A DNA stretch of 64,000 nucleotides from Pseudomonas sp. Gutcm_11s (GTDB lineage: Bacteria > Pseudomonadota > Gammaproteobacteria > Pseudomonadales > Pseudomonadaceae): positions 20,815 to 84,814 of the forward strand of contig NZ_JAQSUW010000006.1 of NCBI RefSeq assembly GCF_028649395.1. The letters run 5' to 3'. Of the stretch, positions 1 through 8,889 are shown piece by piece. Both the position numbers and the translations under genes were made by a program. Positions within the stretch are counted from its first letter, which is position 1. Each line of letters begins with the position of its first letter. The notes below the pieces were generated by a model, which was given only the letters and a program-made list of their open reading frames with translations, did not search any database and was not told the origin of the DNA.

Positions 1-441
1 GGGGCAGTTGCCGTAGGAGTGCTCGACCTCCACCGCGAAGCCTGCGGCCGAGGCCTGTTGGATCACGCCGTTGATGCGGTTGCGGCGGCGCGTATGCAGT
101 TCGATGCCGAGCATGCCGATGGCGCTACCCGCCTGCAGGCCGGCGGCGGCCGGGTCCTGCGTGTCGAGCTGGCTGGCGAGGAACAGGTGCTGCGGGTCGG
201 CGGAGGTGACGAAGCCTTCCGGCCCTTCGAGCAGGGTGGCCCAGGGGCGGCCGTCTGCATCTACCGCGCCGACCACCATGAACGGCAGCTGCTGGTAGAA
301 CTCGCGGTGCTGGTCGGGCATGTAGTCGCGGATGACCTTCTGCCCGATCACTTCCATGCGCTCGATGGCGTGCACGCTTTCCTGCAGCTGGCGCTCGCCG
401 GCGTGCCAGGGCGATTTACGGTGCTTGGGCAGATGGTCCAT
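1..441 (-). CDS. Pyridoxamine-phosphate-oxidase-fold flavin oxidoreductase, N-terminal part (runs off left edge)
   Basis: The reverse strand is open from an ATG at 441 to the window edge with no stop, giving 147 residues of an incomplete protein. It opens with MDHLPKHRKSPWHAGERQLQ, followed by a region with FMVVGAVDADGRPWATLLEG near residues 58-77. This looks like the split-barrel FMN-binding fold of pyridoxamine 5'-phosphate oxidase relatives. In many proteobacteria this N-terminal module is fused to a ferredoxin-reductase/2Fe-2S part; whether that is so here lies outside the window. It is downstream of the glutathione transferase gene on the same strand, 50 bp away, and is probably co-transcribed with it. 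The sequence after the stop of that gene carries a good AGGAG-like site just before this ATG. Function beyond a flavin-dependent redox role is inference. Confidence 0.7.
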   Translation of the reverse strand, partial: MDHLPKHRKSPWHAGERQLQESVHAIERMEVIGQKVIRDYMPDQHREFYQQLPFMVVGAVDADGRPWATLLEGPEGFVTSADPQHLFLASQLDTQDPAAAGLQAGSAIGMLGIELHTRRRNRINGVIQQASAAGFAVEVEHSYGNCP

Positions 442-491
442 GACGTGCTCCTTGAGAGGACTGCCGGGAAACCCGGCAGCCTGGTCGACAC

Positions 492-1121
492 TCAGTTGGC
501 TTGCAGACCCGCGGCGGTGCGCGGCATGGCCACGAAGCCGGGCAGTGCCTCGATGCGCTGCAGCCAGGCCCGTACGTTCGGGTAGGCCTCCAGCGACACG
601 TTTCCTTCCGGGGCATGGGCGATGTAACTGTAGTTGGCGACATCGGCGATGGTTGGCGTCGAGCCGGTCAGGAAGGGCACGGCATCGAGTTCACCTTCCA
701 TCAGGGTGAGCAGGGCATGGGCGCGGTTGATCACTTCTTCGGCATTGAACTTGGCGCCGAACACGGTGATCAGGCGGGCTGCTGCCGGGCCGAAGGCGAG
801 CTGCCCGGCAGCTACCGACAACCAGCGCTGCACCTGGGCTGCGGCAGCCGGCTCTTCGGACAGCCAGCGGCCTGCGCCGTATTGCTTGGCCAGGTACACC
901 AAGATGGCGTTGGAGTCGCTGAGGATCACGCCGCTGTCGTCGATCACCGGCACCTGGCCGAAGGCGTTGATGGCCAGGAAACGCTCCTGCTTGTGCTCGC
1001 CCTTGGCCAGGTCGACGAAGATGATCTCGGTGGGCAGTTGCAGCAGCGACAGCATCAGCTGGACGCGGTGAGCGTGGCCGGACAGCGGGAAGTGGTAGAG
1101 CTTGATCGGGGTGCGGGACAT
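492..1121 (-). CDS. Glutathione S-transferase family protein
   Basis: The 209-residue protein has the two-domain GST layout. An N-terminal thioredoxin-like domain (about 1-80) includes the cis-proline stretch FGQVPVIDD and the glutathione-binding [10 protein letters not shown] segment. An all-alpha C-terminal domain (about 90-205) includes the conserved [11 protein letters not shown] capping motif. The length is normal for the family. Cytosolic GSTs conjugate or reduce electrophiles with glutathione; the substrate cannot be read from sequence. An AGGAAT-like site precedes the ATG. The downstream neighbour is the flavin oxidoreductase at the left edge, and two LysR regulator genes lie upstream on the same strand. 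A small detoxification cluster under LysR control is a reasonable inference. Family assignment is secure; the specific role is not. Confidence 0.9.
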   Translation of the reverse strand: MSRTPIKLYHFPLSGHAHRVQLMLSLLQLPTEIIFVDLAKGEHKQERFLAINAFGQVPVIDDSGVILSDSNAILVYLAKQYGAGRWLSEEPAAAAQVQRWLSVAAGQLAFGPAAARLITVFGAKFNAEEVINRAHALLTLMEGELDAVPFLTGSTPTIADVANYSYIAHAPEGNVSLEAYPNVRAWLQRIEALPGFVAMPRTAAGLQAN

Positions 1122-1230
1122 GGCGGTGATTCCTTGAGTGAGAGTGGTCGAGACCGAAGCGTGGTTGGGTTCGCGTCGATGGCTGTAGATTGAGCCAATG
1201 CACTCGGCGGCGGAATCGCCAAAAAATACA

Positions 1231-1245
1231 ATCGATAATTGCGAT
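1231..1245. promoter_or_regulatory. Imperfect palindrome upstream of the GST gene, candidate LysR box
   Basis: The sequence ATCGATAATTGCGAT is nearly self-complementary, with ATCG and CGAT ends around a central AATT. It lies in AT-rich DNA about 110 bp before the GST start codon and 44 bp beyond the stop of the adjacent LysR gene. LysR-type regulators commonly bind T-N11-A palindromes, so this is a plausible operator for GST expression. No footprint is implied. Confidence 0.35.
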
Positions 1246-1288
1246 TTATGAAATTGTTCGGGCGCAGCAAGTGCGCTGCTGAAGGGCG

Positions 1289-2194
1289 TCAGGCCTGCTG
1301 CAGGGCAGGGTGGGCACGCAGCAGCGGAGCGCTGAAGTCGATGAAGGTGCGCGTGCGCGCAGCAGCGCGACGGCCTTCACGGTAGATCAGGTGAGCGGGA
1401 AGACTGGGCAGGGCGAAGTCGCTCAGTACCGGTACCAGCAGGCCGGTCTGCAGCTCGTGGTGGACCTCATGGCTCATGCAGCGCACCAGGCCCAGGCCGG
1501 CGATGGCCGCGCGGATCGCCGCCTGCTGCGTGGTGCAGTTCAGGCGCGGGGCCGGGCGGATCAGGCGCACACCGTGTTCACCGCGAAAACGCCACTCGAC
1601 CACATGGCCGGTGCTGCTGGTCGCGATGGTCTGGTGGGCGGCGAGATCGTCCGGGCTCAGTGGCCGGCCCCACTGCTGCAGATAGGCCGGTGCCGCGCAC
1701 ACGATAGGCGCCACGGCGCCGACGGCAACGGCAAAGCCGCTGGAGTCCGGCAGGTGGCCGACCACCAGCGCCACATCGATGCCGTCCTCCACCAGACGCG
1801 GCAGGTCTTCGCGGGTTTCGGTGGCGATGCTGACCTCGGGATACGCCGCCAGATAGTCCAGCACGACAGGGGTGAACACCTGATGGCTCATCAGCAGTGG
1901 CGCCGAGAGCGTCAGTTGCCCGGCAGGGCGCGCGTGCTGGCCAGTCGCGGAACGTTCGGCCTGCTCCACACCTTCCAGGATCTGCCGGCAACTGGCGGCG
2001 AACAGCATTCCGGCCGGGCTCAGGTCCGTGCCCCGTGCGCCGCGCAGCAGCAGGGTGGCATTCAGGCGTGCCTCCAGCGTGGCGAGGGTGCGCATGACGG
2101 TGGCGGTAGACAAGCCCACGGCTCGCGCAGCCGCGGCCAGGCTGCCAGCCTGGGCCACGGCGAGAAACACCTCCATTTCGCGAAAGCGATTCAT
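1289..2194 (-). CDS. LysR-family transcriptional regulator
   Basis: The 301-residue protein begins [20 protein letters not shown], a typical LysR winged helix-turn-helix with the recognition region around residues 15-50. The remainder is the type 2 periplasmic-binding-like effector domain (about 88-290), with [20 protein letters not shown] at its start. It belongs to the same broad subgroup as the adjacent LysR protein and the two probably arose by duplication. Its start codon overlaps the stop of the upstream LysR gene by 4 bp (ATGA), so the two are very likely translationally coupled. A tandem overlapping pair of LysR genes is unusual because such regulators are normally single and divergent from their targets. 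The candidate targets are the GST/oxidoreductase genes downstream. The effector is unknown. Confidence 0.9.
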   Translation of the reverse strand: MNRFREMEVFLAVAQAGSLAAAARAVGLSTATVMRTLATLEARLNATLLLRGARGTDLSPAGMLFAASCRQILEGVEQAERSATGQHARPAGQLTLSAPLLMSHQVFTPVVLDYLAAYPEVSIATETREDLPRLVEDGIDVALVVGHLPDSSGFAVAVGAVAPIVCAAPAYLQQWGRPLSPDDLAAHQTIATSSTGHVVEWRFRGEHGVRLIRPAPRLNCTTQQAAIRAAIAGLGLVRCMSHEVHHELQTGLLVPVLSDFALPSLPAHLIYREGRRAAARTRTFIDFSAPLLRAHPALQQA

Positions 2195-3108
2195 GAGGCG
2201 CTGGCGGCGTTCAGCGCAGGGTTCTGTTGGAAACGCGCCACACAGTAATCGACGAAGCTGCGCACCTTGGCCGATGGCCGCGAGCCGAGATAGACCACGT
2301 GAATCGGCAGCGGTGGCGTGCCGAAGTCTTCCAGCACCAGTTCCAGTTCACCCTTGCCCAGGGCTTCGGCCGCCTGGTACGAGAGCACGCGGGTGAAGCC
2401 GCCTCCCAGGCGTGCGGCACGGATCGCCGCCTGGTTGGAACTGACGGTCAGGCGTGGTTTCAGGGGCAGGGTCATCGGGCCGTTGGGGCCCATCAGTTGC
2501 CACTGGGTCATCGCGGCACTGGCGGAGGTCATGATGATCTGCGCCGTCAACAGGTCGTCCGGGGTTTGCGGCCTGGATACCTGGTCCAGGTAACGGGGCG
2601 ATGCGCAGATTACCGAGCGCACCTCGCCCACCTTCAGCGCGTGGTAGTCACCCTCCGGCAGACGACCGATGCGGATGGCCACATCCACGCCTTCCTCGGC
2701 CATGTTGACCGGGCGATCCACCAGCAGCGCATTGATGTTCAGCTCCGCGTGCTCGGCGAGGAAGCTGCTGATCAGCGGGATGACATGCAGCTCGCCGAAC
2801 ATCACCGGTGCGGTGACCGTCAGGGTGCCGCGCACCCGCACGCTGGCACCCGCGGCGAGGTCTTCGGCCTCTTCCAGTTCGAGCAGGATGCGCCGGCAGT
2901 CTTCCACATAGCGCCGGCCGGCTTCGGTCAGGCGCAGGCTGCGCGTGCTGCGTGCCAGCAGCAGGGTGCCGAGGCGGTTCTCCAGTGCGGCAATCGCCCG
3001 GGTCACGCTCGGTGGCGACATGCCCAGCAGCTTGGCGCCACCGGCAAAGCTCTGCGCTTCCGTGACGGCCAGCAGCACTTTCATTTCCTGAAACCTGTCC
3101 ACGATCAC
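2191..3108 (-). CDS. LysR-family transcriptional regulator (first of an overlapping pair)
   Basis: The 305-residue protein has an N-terminal HTH (MIVDRFQEMKVLLAVTEAQS onward) and a LysR substrate-binding domain from about residue 92, starting near GTLTVTAPVMFGELHVIPLI. It contains the ASPRYL element seen in the CrgA/AphB-like subgroup. Its last codon overlaps the start of the next LysR gene, and the two sequences can be aligned along their length, which suggests tandem duplication. It is the promoter-proximal member; the DNA between it and the hydrolase gene (3109-3229) should hold the promoter. It probably acts with its twin on the downstream GST gene, but that is inference from position only. 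Confidence 0.9.
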   Translation of the reverse strand: MIVDRFQEMKVLLAVTEAQSFAGGAKLLGMSPPSVTRAIAALENRLGTLLLARSTRSLRLTEAGRRYVEDCRRILLELEEAEDLAAGASVRVRGTLTVTAPVMFGELHVIPLISSFLAEHAELNINALLVDRPVNMAEEGVDVAIRIGRLPEGDYHALKVGEVRSVICASPRYLDQVSRPQTPDDLLTAQIIMTSASAAMTQWQLMGPNGPMTLPLKPRLTVSSNQAAIRAARLGGGFTRVLSYQAAEALGKGELELVLEDFGTPPLPIHVVYLGSRPSAKVRSFVDYCVARFQQNPALNAASAS

Positions 3109-3229
3109 CGCCAGTTTGCCGAGGGGATTGGGCCGCTATCAGTGCAGCGCCTGACAGTAGCCTAATGGCCAGGGCAGATGGCTGTCAGCTTGCGTATTCG
3201 CTCTGCAGCCCTGCGCGTGGATGGCCGGC

Positions 3230-4159
3230 TCAGCCGCGATTGGCGTCGAGGAAGTCCTGGTAGTGCTGGGCGGTTTCTTCCGGGCGCTCGAGCATCGGCA
3301 CGTGGCCGCAGTCCTTCATGATCACCACGCTGGGCTTCTGCAGCAGCGGCTTCATCACCTCGATGCTGGAGATATCCAGCACCCGATCCCGGTCGCCCCA
3401 CAGCAGCAGTGTCGGCGCTTGGATCTTCGGCAGCTCCGGCTCCAGCGGCACGTAGTTCTCACGCAGCTGGCTGAAGATCTGGTCGTAGTGCACGCGATTG
3501 GCCATCGACTGTGCGGCGAAGTGGCGCTTGAGCGATTCCGGCATGCTGGGCGGGTTGGCGAAGACGAACTGCATCACTGTGTCGAAATCCTCCGGCTTGC
3601 GTACCACCAGCGGGTTGGGCTCGCCGCGCTGGATGCGCTGGAACATCTCGCTCTTGGTCGGCGCCGTCACGCCGGCGTTGTTCAGCAGCGCCAGGCTGAG
3701 CACCTCGTCGCCATAACGCGCGCTGTAGAGCGCGGCGATATGGCCGCCCATGGAGTTGCCGATCAGGTGCAGCTTGCGGATGCCCAGCGCCTGGGTCAGC
3801 GCATGCAGGCGTTCGACCTGGCTGGCAACGTCATAGCCGACCTCCGGCTTGCTGCTTTCGCCGAAGCCCGGCAGGTCCAGGGCGATGACGTGATAGCGCT
3901 CGGTGAGCGGGCGGGAGAAGCGCAGCCAGGTGTCGCGATTGCCACCGAAGCCGTGCAGCATCAGCAGGGTTTCGCCGTCCGCCGGGCCCCCTTCGTAGTA
4001 GCGGATGTCGAATTCGCCGACCCGGATGTCCTTGGTCGAGAGCCCGGCCAGGCGGCGTTCGAGCAACTGCGTGGTGGCGAGCAGAGCGGTGGGGGAAAAG
4101 TACAGGACGGCCGCAGCGGCCGCGCCCAGCACGGCGATGATCGAAGTCAGTTTCTTCAT
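3230..4159 (-). CDS. Alpha/beta-hydrolase (esterase/lipase-like), N-terminally anchored or exported
   Basis: The 309-residue protein begins with MKKLTSIIAVLGAAAAAVLY, a hydrophobic N-terminus that fits a membrane anchor or uncleaved signal. The catalytic fold follows: oxyanion segment LMLHGFGG (67-73), nucleophile elbow GNSMGG with Ser136, acid WGDRDRV (Asp258 is the likely residue) and His286 in DCGHVPMLERP. All triad residues are present, so it should be active. The motif order and length fit the carboxylesterase/LipC-type branch of the superfamily, but the substrate is not predictable. It stands alone on the minus strand and diverges from the MscS-like gene, with 259 bp between them that must carry both promoters. 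Confidence 0.85.
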   Translation of the reverse strand: MKKLTSIIAVLGAAAAAVLYFSPTALLATTQLLERRLAGLSTKDIRVGEFDIRYYEGGPADGETLLMLHGFGGNRDTWLRFSRPLTERYHVIALDLPGFGESSKPEVGYDVASQVERLHALTQALGIRKLHLIGNSMGGHIAALYSARYGDEVLSLALLNNAGVTAPTKSEMFQRIQRGEPNPLVVRKPEDFDTVMQFVFANPPSMPESLKRHFAAQSMANRVHYDQIFSQLRENYVPLEPELPKIQAPTLLLWGDRDRVLDISSIEVMKPLLQKPSVVIMKDCGHVPMLERPEETAQHYQDFLDANRG

Positions 4160-4418
4160 GGCAAGTCCCTATGGCTCAGCGTCGTTGAGGTGGCCGCCCT
4201 GACGCATGCGCGGTTAGCGAGGCGGTACGCGGCAATATCCGGGATGCGAGGGGCGCCGGGCTATCGCTCTTCCGGGGTATCTGGCGGCGGACTACAGGGG
4301 ATGGCCGGCACGGGAAATGGCGGATTTCGCGGGGGCATGCGCGGGATGCAAGGCAGTGCATTCATCTTTGCCGGCAATCCAGTCATGCTTGCCGCATTCT
4401 CCTGTCGCGGAGCCCTCC

Positions 4419-5846
4419 ATGCTCGCTCTGATTGCCCAACATCCACTCACCATCGGCGTCGCTTTGCTGCTCGCCGACCTCGCGTGCTGGCGCCTGTTGC
4501 CGGCCGAGGCCAAGGTCTTGCGGGTGCTGCTGCGCCTGGGGATCTTCATCGCCTACAGCGTGGCGATTATCAGTGCCGGGATGAGCCCGCTGCAGCCACC
4601 ACCGTGGAGCGAGCCGGCGCAGAACATGCTCGGCTCCGTATTGGGTATCGCCTGGTGGCTGCTCTGCGCGCGCACCCTGACCGTGGTGCTCGGCGTGTTG
4701 CTGATGCCGCGCAGCGGCCACACCGGGCGCCTGCTGCAGGACGTGCTGGGGGCGGTGATCTTCCTCGCCGCCATAGTCGCGGCGGCGGCCTACATCATGC
4801 AGTTGCCGGTCAAAGGCCTGCTGGCCACCTCCGGGGTGGTCGCCATCGTCATCGGCCTGGCCCTGCAGAACACCCTGGGCGACGTGTTCTCCGGCATCGT
4901 GCTGAACACCACCAAACCCTATCGCCTGGATGACTGGGTATCGATCGACGGGGTCGAAGGCAAGGTGATCGAGATCGACTGGCGTGCCACGCACCTGCGC
5001 ACCAGCCAGGGCAGTACCGTGGTGATCCCCAACTCGGTGGCCGCCAAGACCAAGGTCCTCAACCTCAATCGCTCCACCGATATCGATAACCTCAAACTGA
5101 GCATCAGCGTGCCGGCGCAGGTACGGCCACGCCTGGTGCTGGATGCCCTCAACCGCACCCTGCAAGGTGTCAGCGAGCTGTTGCGCACGCCCAAGCCGAA
5201 GGTGTCGATCAAGAGCTCCGACCTCGGCACGGTGGAATACGAGATGAGTGCCTTCGTGGCCGCCGGCAGCAGCTCGAACGAGGTGCGCAATCTGCTTTTC
5301 GACCTGGCTCACCGGCACCTGCAGGCCGCCGGCATTCTGCGGGGCGCCGCGCTCCCCGATGTCTCGCGCAGCCGCCAGCGCGCCCTGCTCGACGACGTGA
5401 AGATCTTCCGTGCGCTGAGTGCCGAGGAAAAGGACCGACTGGCCGAACTGCTGGTAGCGCAGACCTTTGGCAACGGTCAGGTGGTGCTGGAAGTCGGCGA
5501 GGTCAGCGAGCAGTTGCTGCTAATCGGTACTGGTGTCATATCGGCAGCCGTGCCCAATGGCAGCGAGATAATCGAGGCCGGGCGCATGGGCCCTGGCGAA
5601 GTCCTGGGCGAGCAGGGCGTAACCTTCGGCACGCCGTCCGAGGCGCGTTTCACCGCGCTCAGCTCGGGGGTGCTCTACTGCCTCGACAAGGAATCGCTGC
5701 AGGCCTGCCTGGAGCAACGCAGCGAAGTTGGCAGCTCGCTGGCCAAGCTGCAAAGCTTCCGCCAGCAGGCCAGCGCCTCGCTGCTGGAACAGAAACCAGT
5801 GGCGATCAAGAAGGGCAAGTTTCTCAGCTGGCTGCAGCGCTCTTGA
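4419..5846 (+). CDS. MscS-type mechanosensitive channel with C-terminal cyclic-nucleotide-binding-like domain
   Basis: The start at 4419 is preferred to an upstream in-frame ATG at 4317 because it has a GGAG site and begins the first hydrophobic segment. The 475-residue protein has about four N-terminal membrane helices. The pore/beta-domain signature of MscS follows (VVAIVIGLALQNTLGDVFSG around 145-165, then YRLDDWVSIDGVEGKVIEID and RTSQGSTVVIPNS). The C-terminal 130 residues (about 325-455) resemble a cNMP-binding beta-roll, with LLIGTGVISAAV and GPGEVLGEQG elements. Such fusions are known in bacteria and are thought to gate or modulate small-conductance channels. Whether the domain binds cAMP or another ligand cannot be judged here. 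The gene is monocistronic and divergent from the hydrolase. Confidence 0.88.
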   Translation: MLALIAQHPLTIGVALLLADLACWRLLPAEAKVLRVLLRLGIFIAYSVAIISAGMSPLQPPPWSEPAQNMLGSVLGIAWWLLCARTLTVVLGVLLMPRSGHTGRLLQDVLGAVIFLAAIVAAAAYIMQLPVKGLLATSGVVAIVIGLALQNTLGDVFSGIVLNTTKPYRLDDWVSIDGVEGKVIEIDWRATHLRTSQGSTVVIPNSVAAKTKVLNLNRSTDIDNLKLSISVPAQVRPRLVLDALNRTLQGVSELLRTPKPKVSIKSSDLGTVEYEMSAFVAAGSSSNEVRNLLFDLAHRHLQAAGILRGAALPDVSRSRQRALLDDVKIFRALSAEEKDRLAELLVAQTFGNGQVVLEVGEVSEQLLLIGTGVISAAVPNGSEIIEAGRMGPGEVLGEQGVTFGTPSEARFTALSSGVLYCLDKESLQACLEQRSEVGSSLAKLQSFRQQASASLLEQKPVAIKKGKFLSWLQRS

Positions 5847-6059
5847 AGGCAGGCGCCGGCCACGTTGGCGTGGCTGGCGCGGTTATCAGCTCTCCAGGCA
5901 TCAGCCGCCAGGTGATTGCAGGGCAGCCTGCAGCCTGTCTTGGTGAAACGGGCCGGCTGGCTCAAGCGCTGCTTCCTCGCAAAGCCTTGTTATAGAGCGG
6001 TCGGCACTGATGGGCGGGGGAGTGATATGGTTGCCCCGAATTCCTCGCAGTAGATTCTC

Positions 6060-7208
6060 GTGACCTCGCAAACCGCCTCCCGACTGCAGTCCATCGATAC
6101 CCTTCGAGGGCTGGTCATCCTCTTCATGCTCCTCGACCACGTCCGCGAAACCTTCTACCTGCACATGCAGGTGAGCGACCCGATGGATGTGGGCCAAACC
6201 GAGCCAGCACTGTTCTTCAGTCGTACGCTGGCCCACCTCTGTGCACCGGTCTTCGTCTTCCTGACTGGCCTCTCGGCATATCTCTACGGAGAAAAGCACG
6301 ATGGCCGAGCAGGCGTCTCCAGCTTCCTGTTCAAGCGAGGACTGTTCCTGGTCGTGCTGGAGATCACCCTGGTGAACTTCGCGTGGACCTTCCAGCTGAT
6401 GCCCAGCGTCATCTACCTTCAGGTCATCTGGGCTATTGGCCTGAGCATGCTGGCCTTGTCGCTGCTGGTATGGCTGCCGCGAGGATTGCTGATTGTCCTT
6501 GGCGTGGTTCTGGTGGCCGGGCACAACCTGCTCGATGACCTGCACTTCATGCCGGGAGACTGGGCCTACATCCCCTGGTCGATCCTGCATGACCGGGGCT
6601 GGATCGAGGTCACGGACAGCATGCGCCTGCGCACTTCATACCCGCTGCTGCCCTGGATTGGCGTGATCGTGCTGGGCTATGTCGCCGGAACCTGGTTCGG
6701 CCGGACTGGAGACGCGCCTCGCCGCCAGCGCAATCTGCTGATCGCTGCCGGCGCGGCGTTAGGTGGCTTCGTGCTTCTGCGTCTGCTCAATAGCTACGGC
6801 GAGAAGCCCTGGGCTGCTGGCGATAGCGCAATGCAGACAGCGATGAGCTTCCTGAATATCACCAAGTATCCGCCGTCACTCCTCTTTCTGGCGCTGACCC
6901 TGGGCATCGGCCTATTGCTGCTGGTCTTCTTCGAACGCCGAGGGCAGGGGCTGCTGACTCGCCCGCTGGCAGTGTTTGGGGCCGCCCCAATGTTCTTCTA
7001 CCTGCTGCATCTGTATGTGCTGAAGCTGCTCTACCTGGGCTGCGTCGCGATCTGGGGAGAAAACCAAGGGCAGTACTTCGGTTTCGACTCGGTGCCGGCG
7101 TTGTGGCTCTGTTCCCTGCTGCTGATCGTTGCTCTGTACCCGCCAGTACGCTGGTTCGCACAGCTCAAGGCGCGTCGACGCGATATTCGGTGGTTGAAGT
7201 ATCTGTAG
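6060..7208 (+). CDS. DUF1624 / heparan-alpha-glucosaminide N-acetyltransferase-like membrane protein
   Basis: The 382-residue protein starts at a GTG and begins with RLQSIDTLRGLVILFMLLDH, the R-x-x-x-D-x-x-R-G opening of the YeiB/HGSNAT-catalytic-like membrane acyltransferase group. Roughly ten hydrophobic helices follow. The conserved loop YPLLPWIGVIVLGY and later FGAAPMFFYLLHLYVLKL fit that family. These proteins are thought to move acyl groups across the membrane, but the acceptor is unknown in nearly all bacteria. Base composition is lower in GC than the neighbours and codon use is less biased, so recent acquisition is possible. It stands alone, with no strong ribosome-binding site visible before the GTG, which keeps the exact start uncertain. 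Confidence 0.8.
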   Translation: MTSQTASRLQSIDTLRGLVILFMLLDHVRETFYLHMQVSDPMDVGQTEPALFFSRTLAHLCAPVFVFLTGLSAYLYGEKHDGRAGVSSFLFKRGLFLVVLEITLVNFAWTFQLMPSVIYLQVIWAIGLSMLALSLLVWLPRGLLIVLGVVLVAGHNLLDDLHFMPGDWAYIPWSILHDRGWIEVTDSMRLRTSYPLLPWIGVIVLGYVAGTWFGRTGDAPRRQRNLLIAAGAALGGFVLLRLLNSYGEKPWAAGDSAMQTAMSFLNITKYPPSLLFLALTLGIGLLLLVFFERRGQGLLTRPLAVFGAAPMFFYLLHLYVLKLLYLGCVAIWGENQGQYFGFDSVPALWLCSLLLIVALYPPVRWFAQLKARRRDIRWLKYL

Positions 7209-7230
7209 GAGTCGAAGCAGGCGGTGACAG

Positions 7231-7260
7231 CCTGCTGTCGGCCAAAAGCCGGCCGCTCGT
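7231..7260 (-). repeat. Dispersed intergenic repeat, copy 1
   Basis: Read on the minus strand, this stretch gives GAGCGGCCGGCTTTTGGCCG followed by ACAGCAG. It closely matches 10277-10304 and less closely 8614-8638 and 9450-9464, all intergenic. The copies are short, contain the inverted halves GGCCG/CGGCC and have diverged. Confidence 0.5.
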
Positions 7261-7306
7261 AACCGATAGCAGATAGCTCACGGTCACGAACGCCCTCGCT
7301 TCGGCC

Positions 7307-8173
7307 CTATTCCCCCATGGCAGCCAGCACTGCGCTCAGCTTTTCCCGTGTTGCCACTGTGCATGATTGCATCGGTTCGCGAAGCTCATCGGCAATCAAG
7401 CCCTGCAAGGCCAGTGCGCTCTTGATGACAGCTGGATTTGGCTCAGCGAAAGCCACCTGCATCCAGGGCAGCAAGCGGTAAAAGGTGCGACGTGCAGCTC
7501 CAAGTTCTCCCTGCGCCACCTGGCGTTGCATCAACACATGAAGGTCGGTGCGGATGTGAGAGGAAGCGGATATCGCTCCGACGGCCCCCAGGCATTGGCT
7601 ACCAAACATCTGTAGATCCTCACCGGACAGCACTGCGACATTGCCATCGGCGATCAGCGCCATGGTGGCCTCCGGGTCTCCACCGCAGTCCTTAATAGCC
7701 CTGATACGAGGGTGGCGAACGATACGTCGTAAGGTCTCGCGCTCAATCCTCACGCCGGTACGGTAAGGGATGTCGTAAAGCACTAACGGCACGGTCGCGG
7801 CGTCCGCCACAGTCTGGAAGAAAGCCTCCAGGCCTTGCTGAGATGGACGAATGTAGTAAGGCGCTGGTACCAGCAGGCCAGCCAGCGGGCGCTGCTGGAT
7901 CTCATGCTGAAATTCGAGCAGCTCGCGGAGGTTGTTGCCGGACAACCCCATGATGACCTGCTGCGGCGGTACCCACCGCAGTACAGCATCCAGCACCACG
8001 AGCTGTTCTTCCTGGCTCAGCGCTGCCGCTTCACCGGTAGAGCCGCAGACAACGAAGCCCGAAACCCCGTCCTCCAAAAGCTTGCTCACCAGGCCTTGTA
8101 GGGAAGCAAGATCGATCTCTCCGGCCCGAAAGGGAGTGATCAAGGCCACCCAAATCCCACGAAAATCAGACAT
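7307..8173 (-). CDS. DapA-family aldolase (dihydrodipicolinate synthase / N-acetylneuraminate lyase superfamily)
   Basis: The 288-residue TIM-barrel protein carries the family signature GSTGEAAAL (44-52), the proton-relay Tyr133 in VLYDIPYRTG, the carboxylate-binding Arg138 and the Schiff-base Lys161 in IRAIKDCGG. These sit at the numbers known for E. coli DapA, so a catalytically active pyruvate-dependent aldolase is expected. It may be a dapA paralogue: the main Pseudomonas dapA normally lies in a different context, and this copy sits alone among lower-GC accessory genes. The product could be dihydrodipicolinate or another aldol adduct; only an assay or phylogeny can decide. An AAGGAG-type site lies before the ATG (read as caaggag on the minus strand). 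Confidence 0.85.
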   Translation of the reverse strand: MSDFRGIWVALITPFRAGEIDLASLQGLVSKLLEDGVSGFVVCGSTGEAAALSQEEQLVVLDAVLRWVPPQQVIMGLSGNNLRELLEFQHEIQQRPLAGLLVPAPYYIRPSQQGLEAFFQTVADAATVPLVLYDIPYRTGVRIERETLRRIVRHPRIRAIKDCGGDPEATMALIADGNVAVLSGEDLQMFGSQCLGAVGAISASSHIRTDLHVLMQRQVAQGELGAARRTFYRLLPWMQVAFAEPNPAVIKSALALQGLIADELREPMQSCTVATREKLSAVLAAMGE

Positions 8174-8889
8174 GCGAAAACTCCTTGTGGCTGACCGTAA
8201 AGTCGCCGTCAGGGAGGGTGTGGGATCAAGCGTGAGGGAGGTATGACCTAGCGCATTGTGTCCTGTCAGCCCATCTGACGGGACAGCGCGCCCCGGTCAA
8301 ATGAGCGACTGTTTCTTGGATTTATTGGCAACGGTGACACACACGCAAACCAGGGCGAGAGAGCCCGGGAATGGCAGCGAGTGGTCGAAGGTCGGGAACA
8401 TTGGGTGTCCGTTGCGTGAGTCCTAAGGCCGATAGTGCGCAGCGCTTGATAGAGCTGTCAACAAAGCTTGTGTGGAGACGTGGCCACGGCTACCAGACCA
8501 CGTTCACGGCGGCAGCGATTCTTCTGATTGCGTCTGCTGGGGCGGCTTTGCTCACCGCCAGAGCTAAGCAAACAGCAACAGCTAAATCTTGATCACCAGG
8601 CGTCCAGACCAAATGGCGGCTTCTGGCCGGAAGCTGCCGATCAGACGTCGGTACCCAAACCTGAGAGGACGGGAAGGTCAATTCAACGCTCTAGGTAGCG
8701 CTCCATCCGCTTTCTGATTGACACCCCGAAAACCTCTCAGTAGTGTCCGCCCTCCTTCCTTTCCGGCCACCTTTGCCGTGAACCGCCCTGGCGTTAACTC
8801 GCGAAGCGGTCATACAAGTTGCCGACACTTATACGGTCGCTATCTACCAGCGCGCCTCCTTTCCGATATCAAGTGTAAAGGATGATTCT
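8174..8889. other. Long intergenic region (716 bp) with no convincing gene
   Basis: No ORF here has both a plausible start and family features. An open frame of 73 codons at 8371-8592 has one hydrophobic stretch but no ribosome-binding site and no recognised motif. The region carries one copy of a dispersed repeat (8614-8638) and the promoter area of the GNAT gene (AAAGGATG site at 8877-8884). The composition is lower in GC than most of the window. It may be decayed DNA. Confidence 0.5.
8614..8638 (+). repeat. Dispersed intergenic repeat, copy 2
   Basis: TGGCGGCTTCTGGCCGGAAG followed by CTGCC shares the central TTCTGGCCGG block with the copy at 10277-10304. It is a weaker, shorter match than copies 1 and 4. 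Confidence 0.4.

Noticed and set aside
3221..4933. 570-codon plus-strand ORF spanning the hydrolase and the channel gene start
   Set aside because: It is out of frame with both genes and has no start signal or conserved features.
8371..8592. A 73-codon ORF in the long intergenic region
   Set aside because: No ribosome-binding site, no recognised motif and atypical composition; one hydrophobic stretch is not enough.
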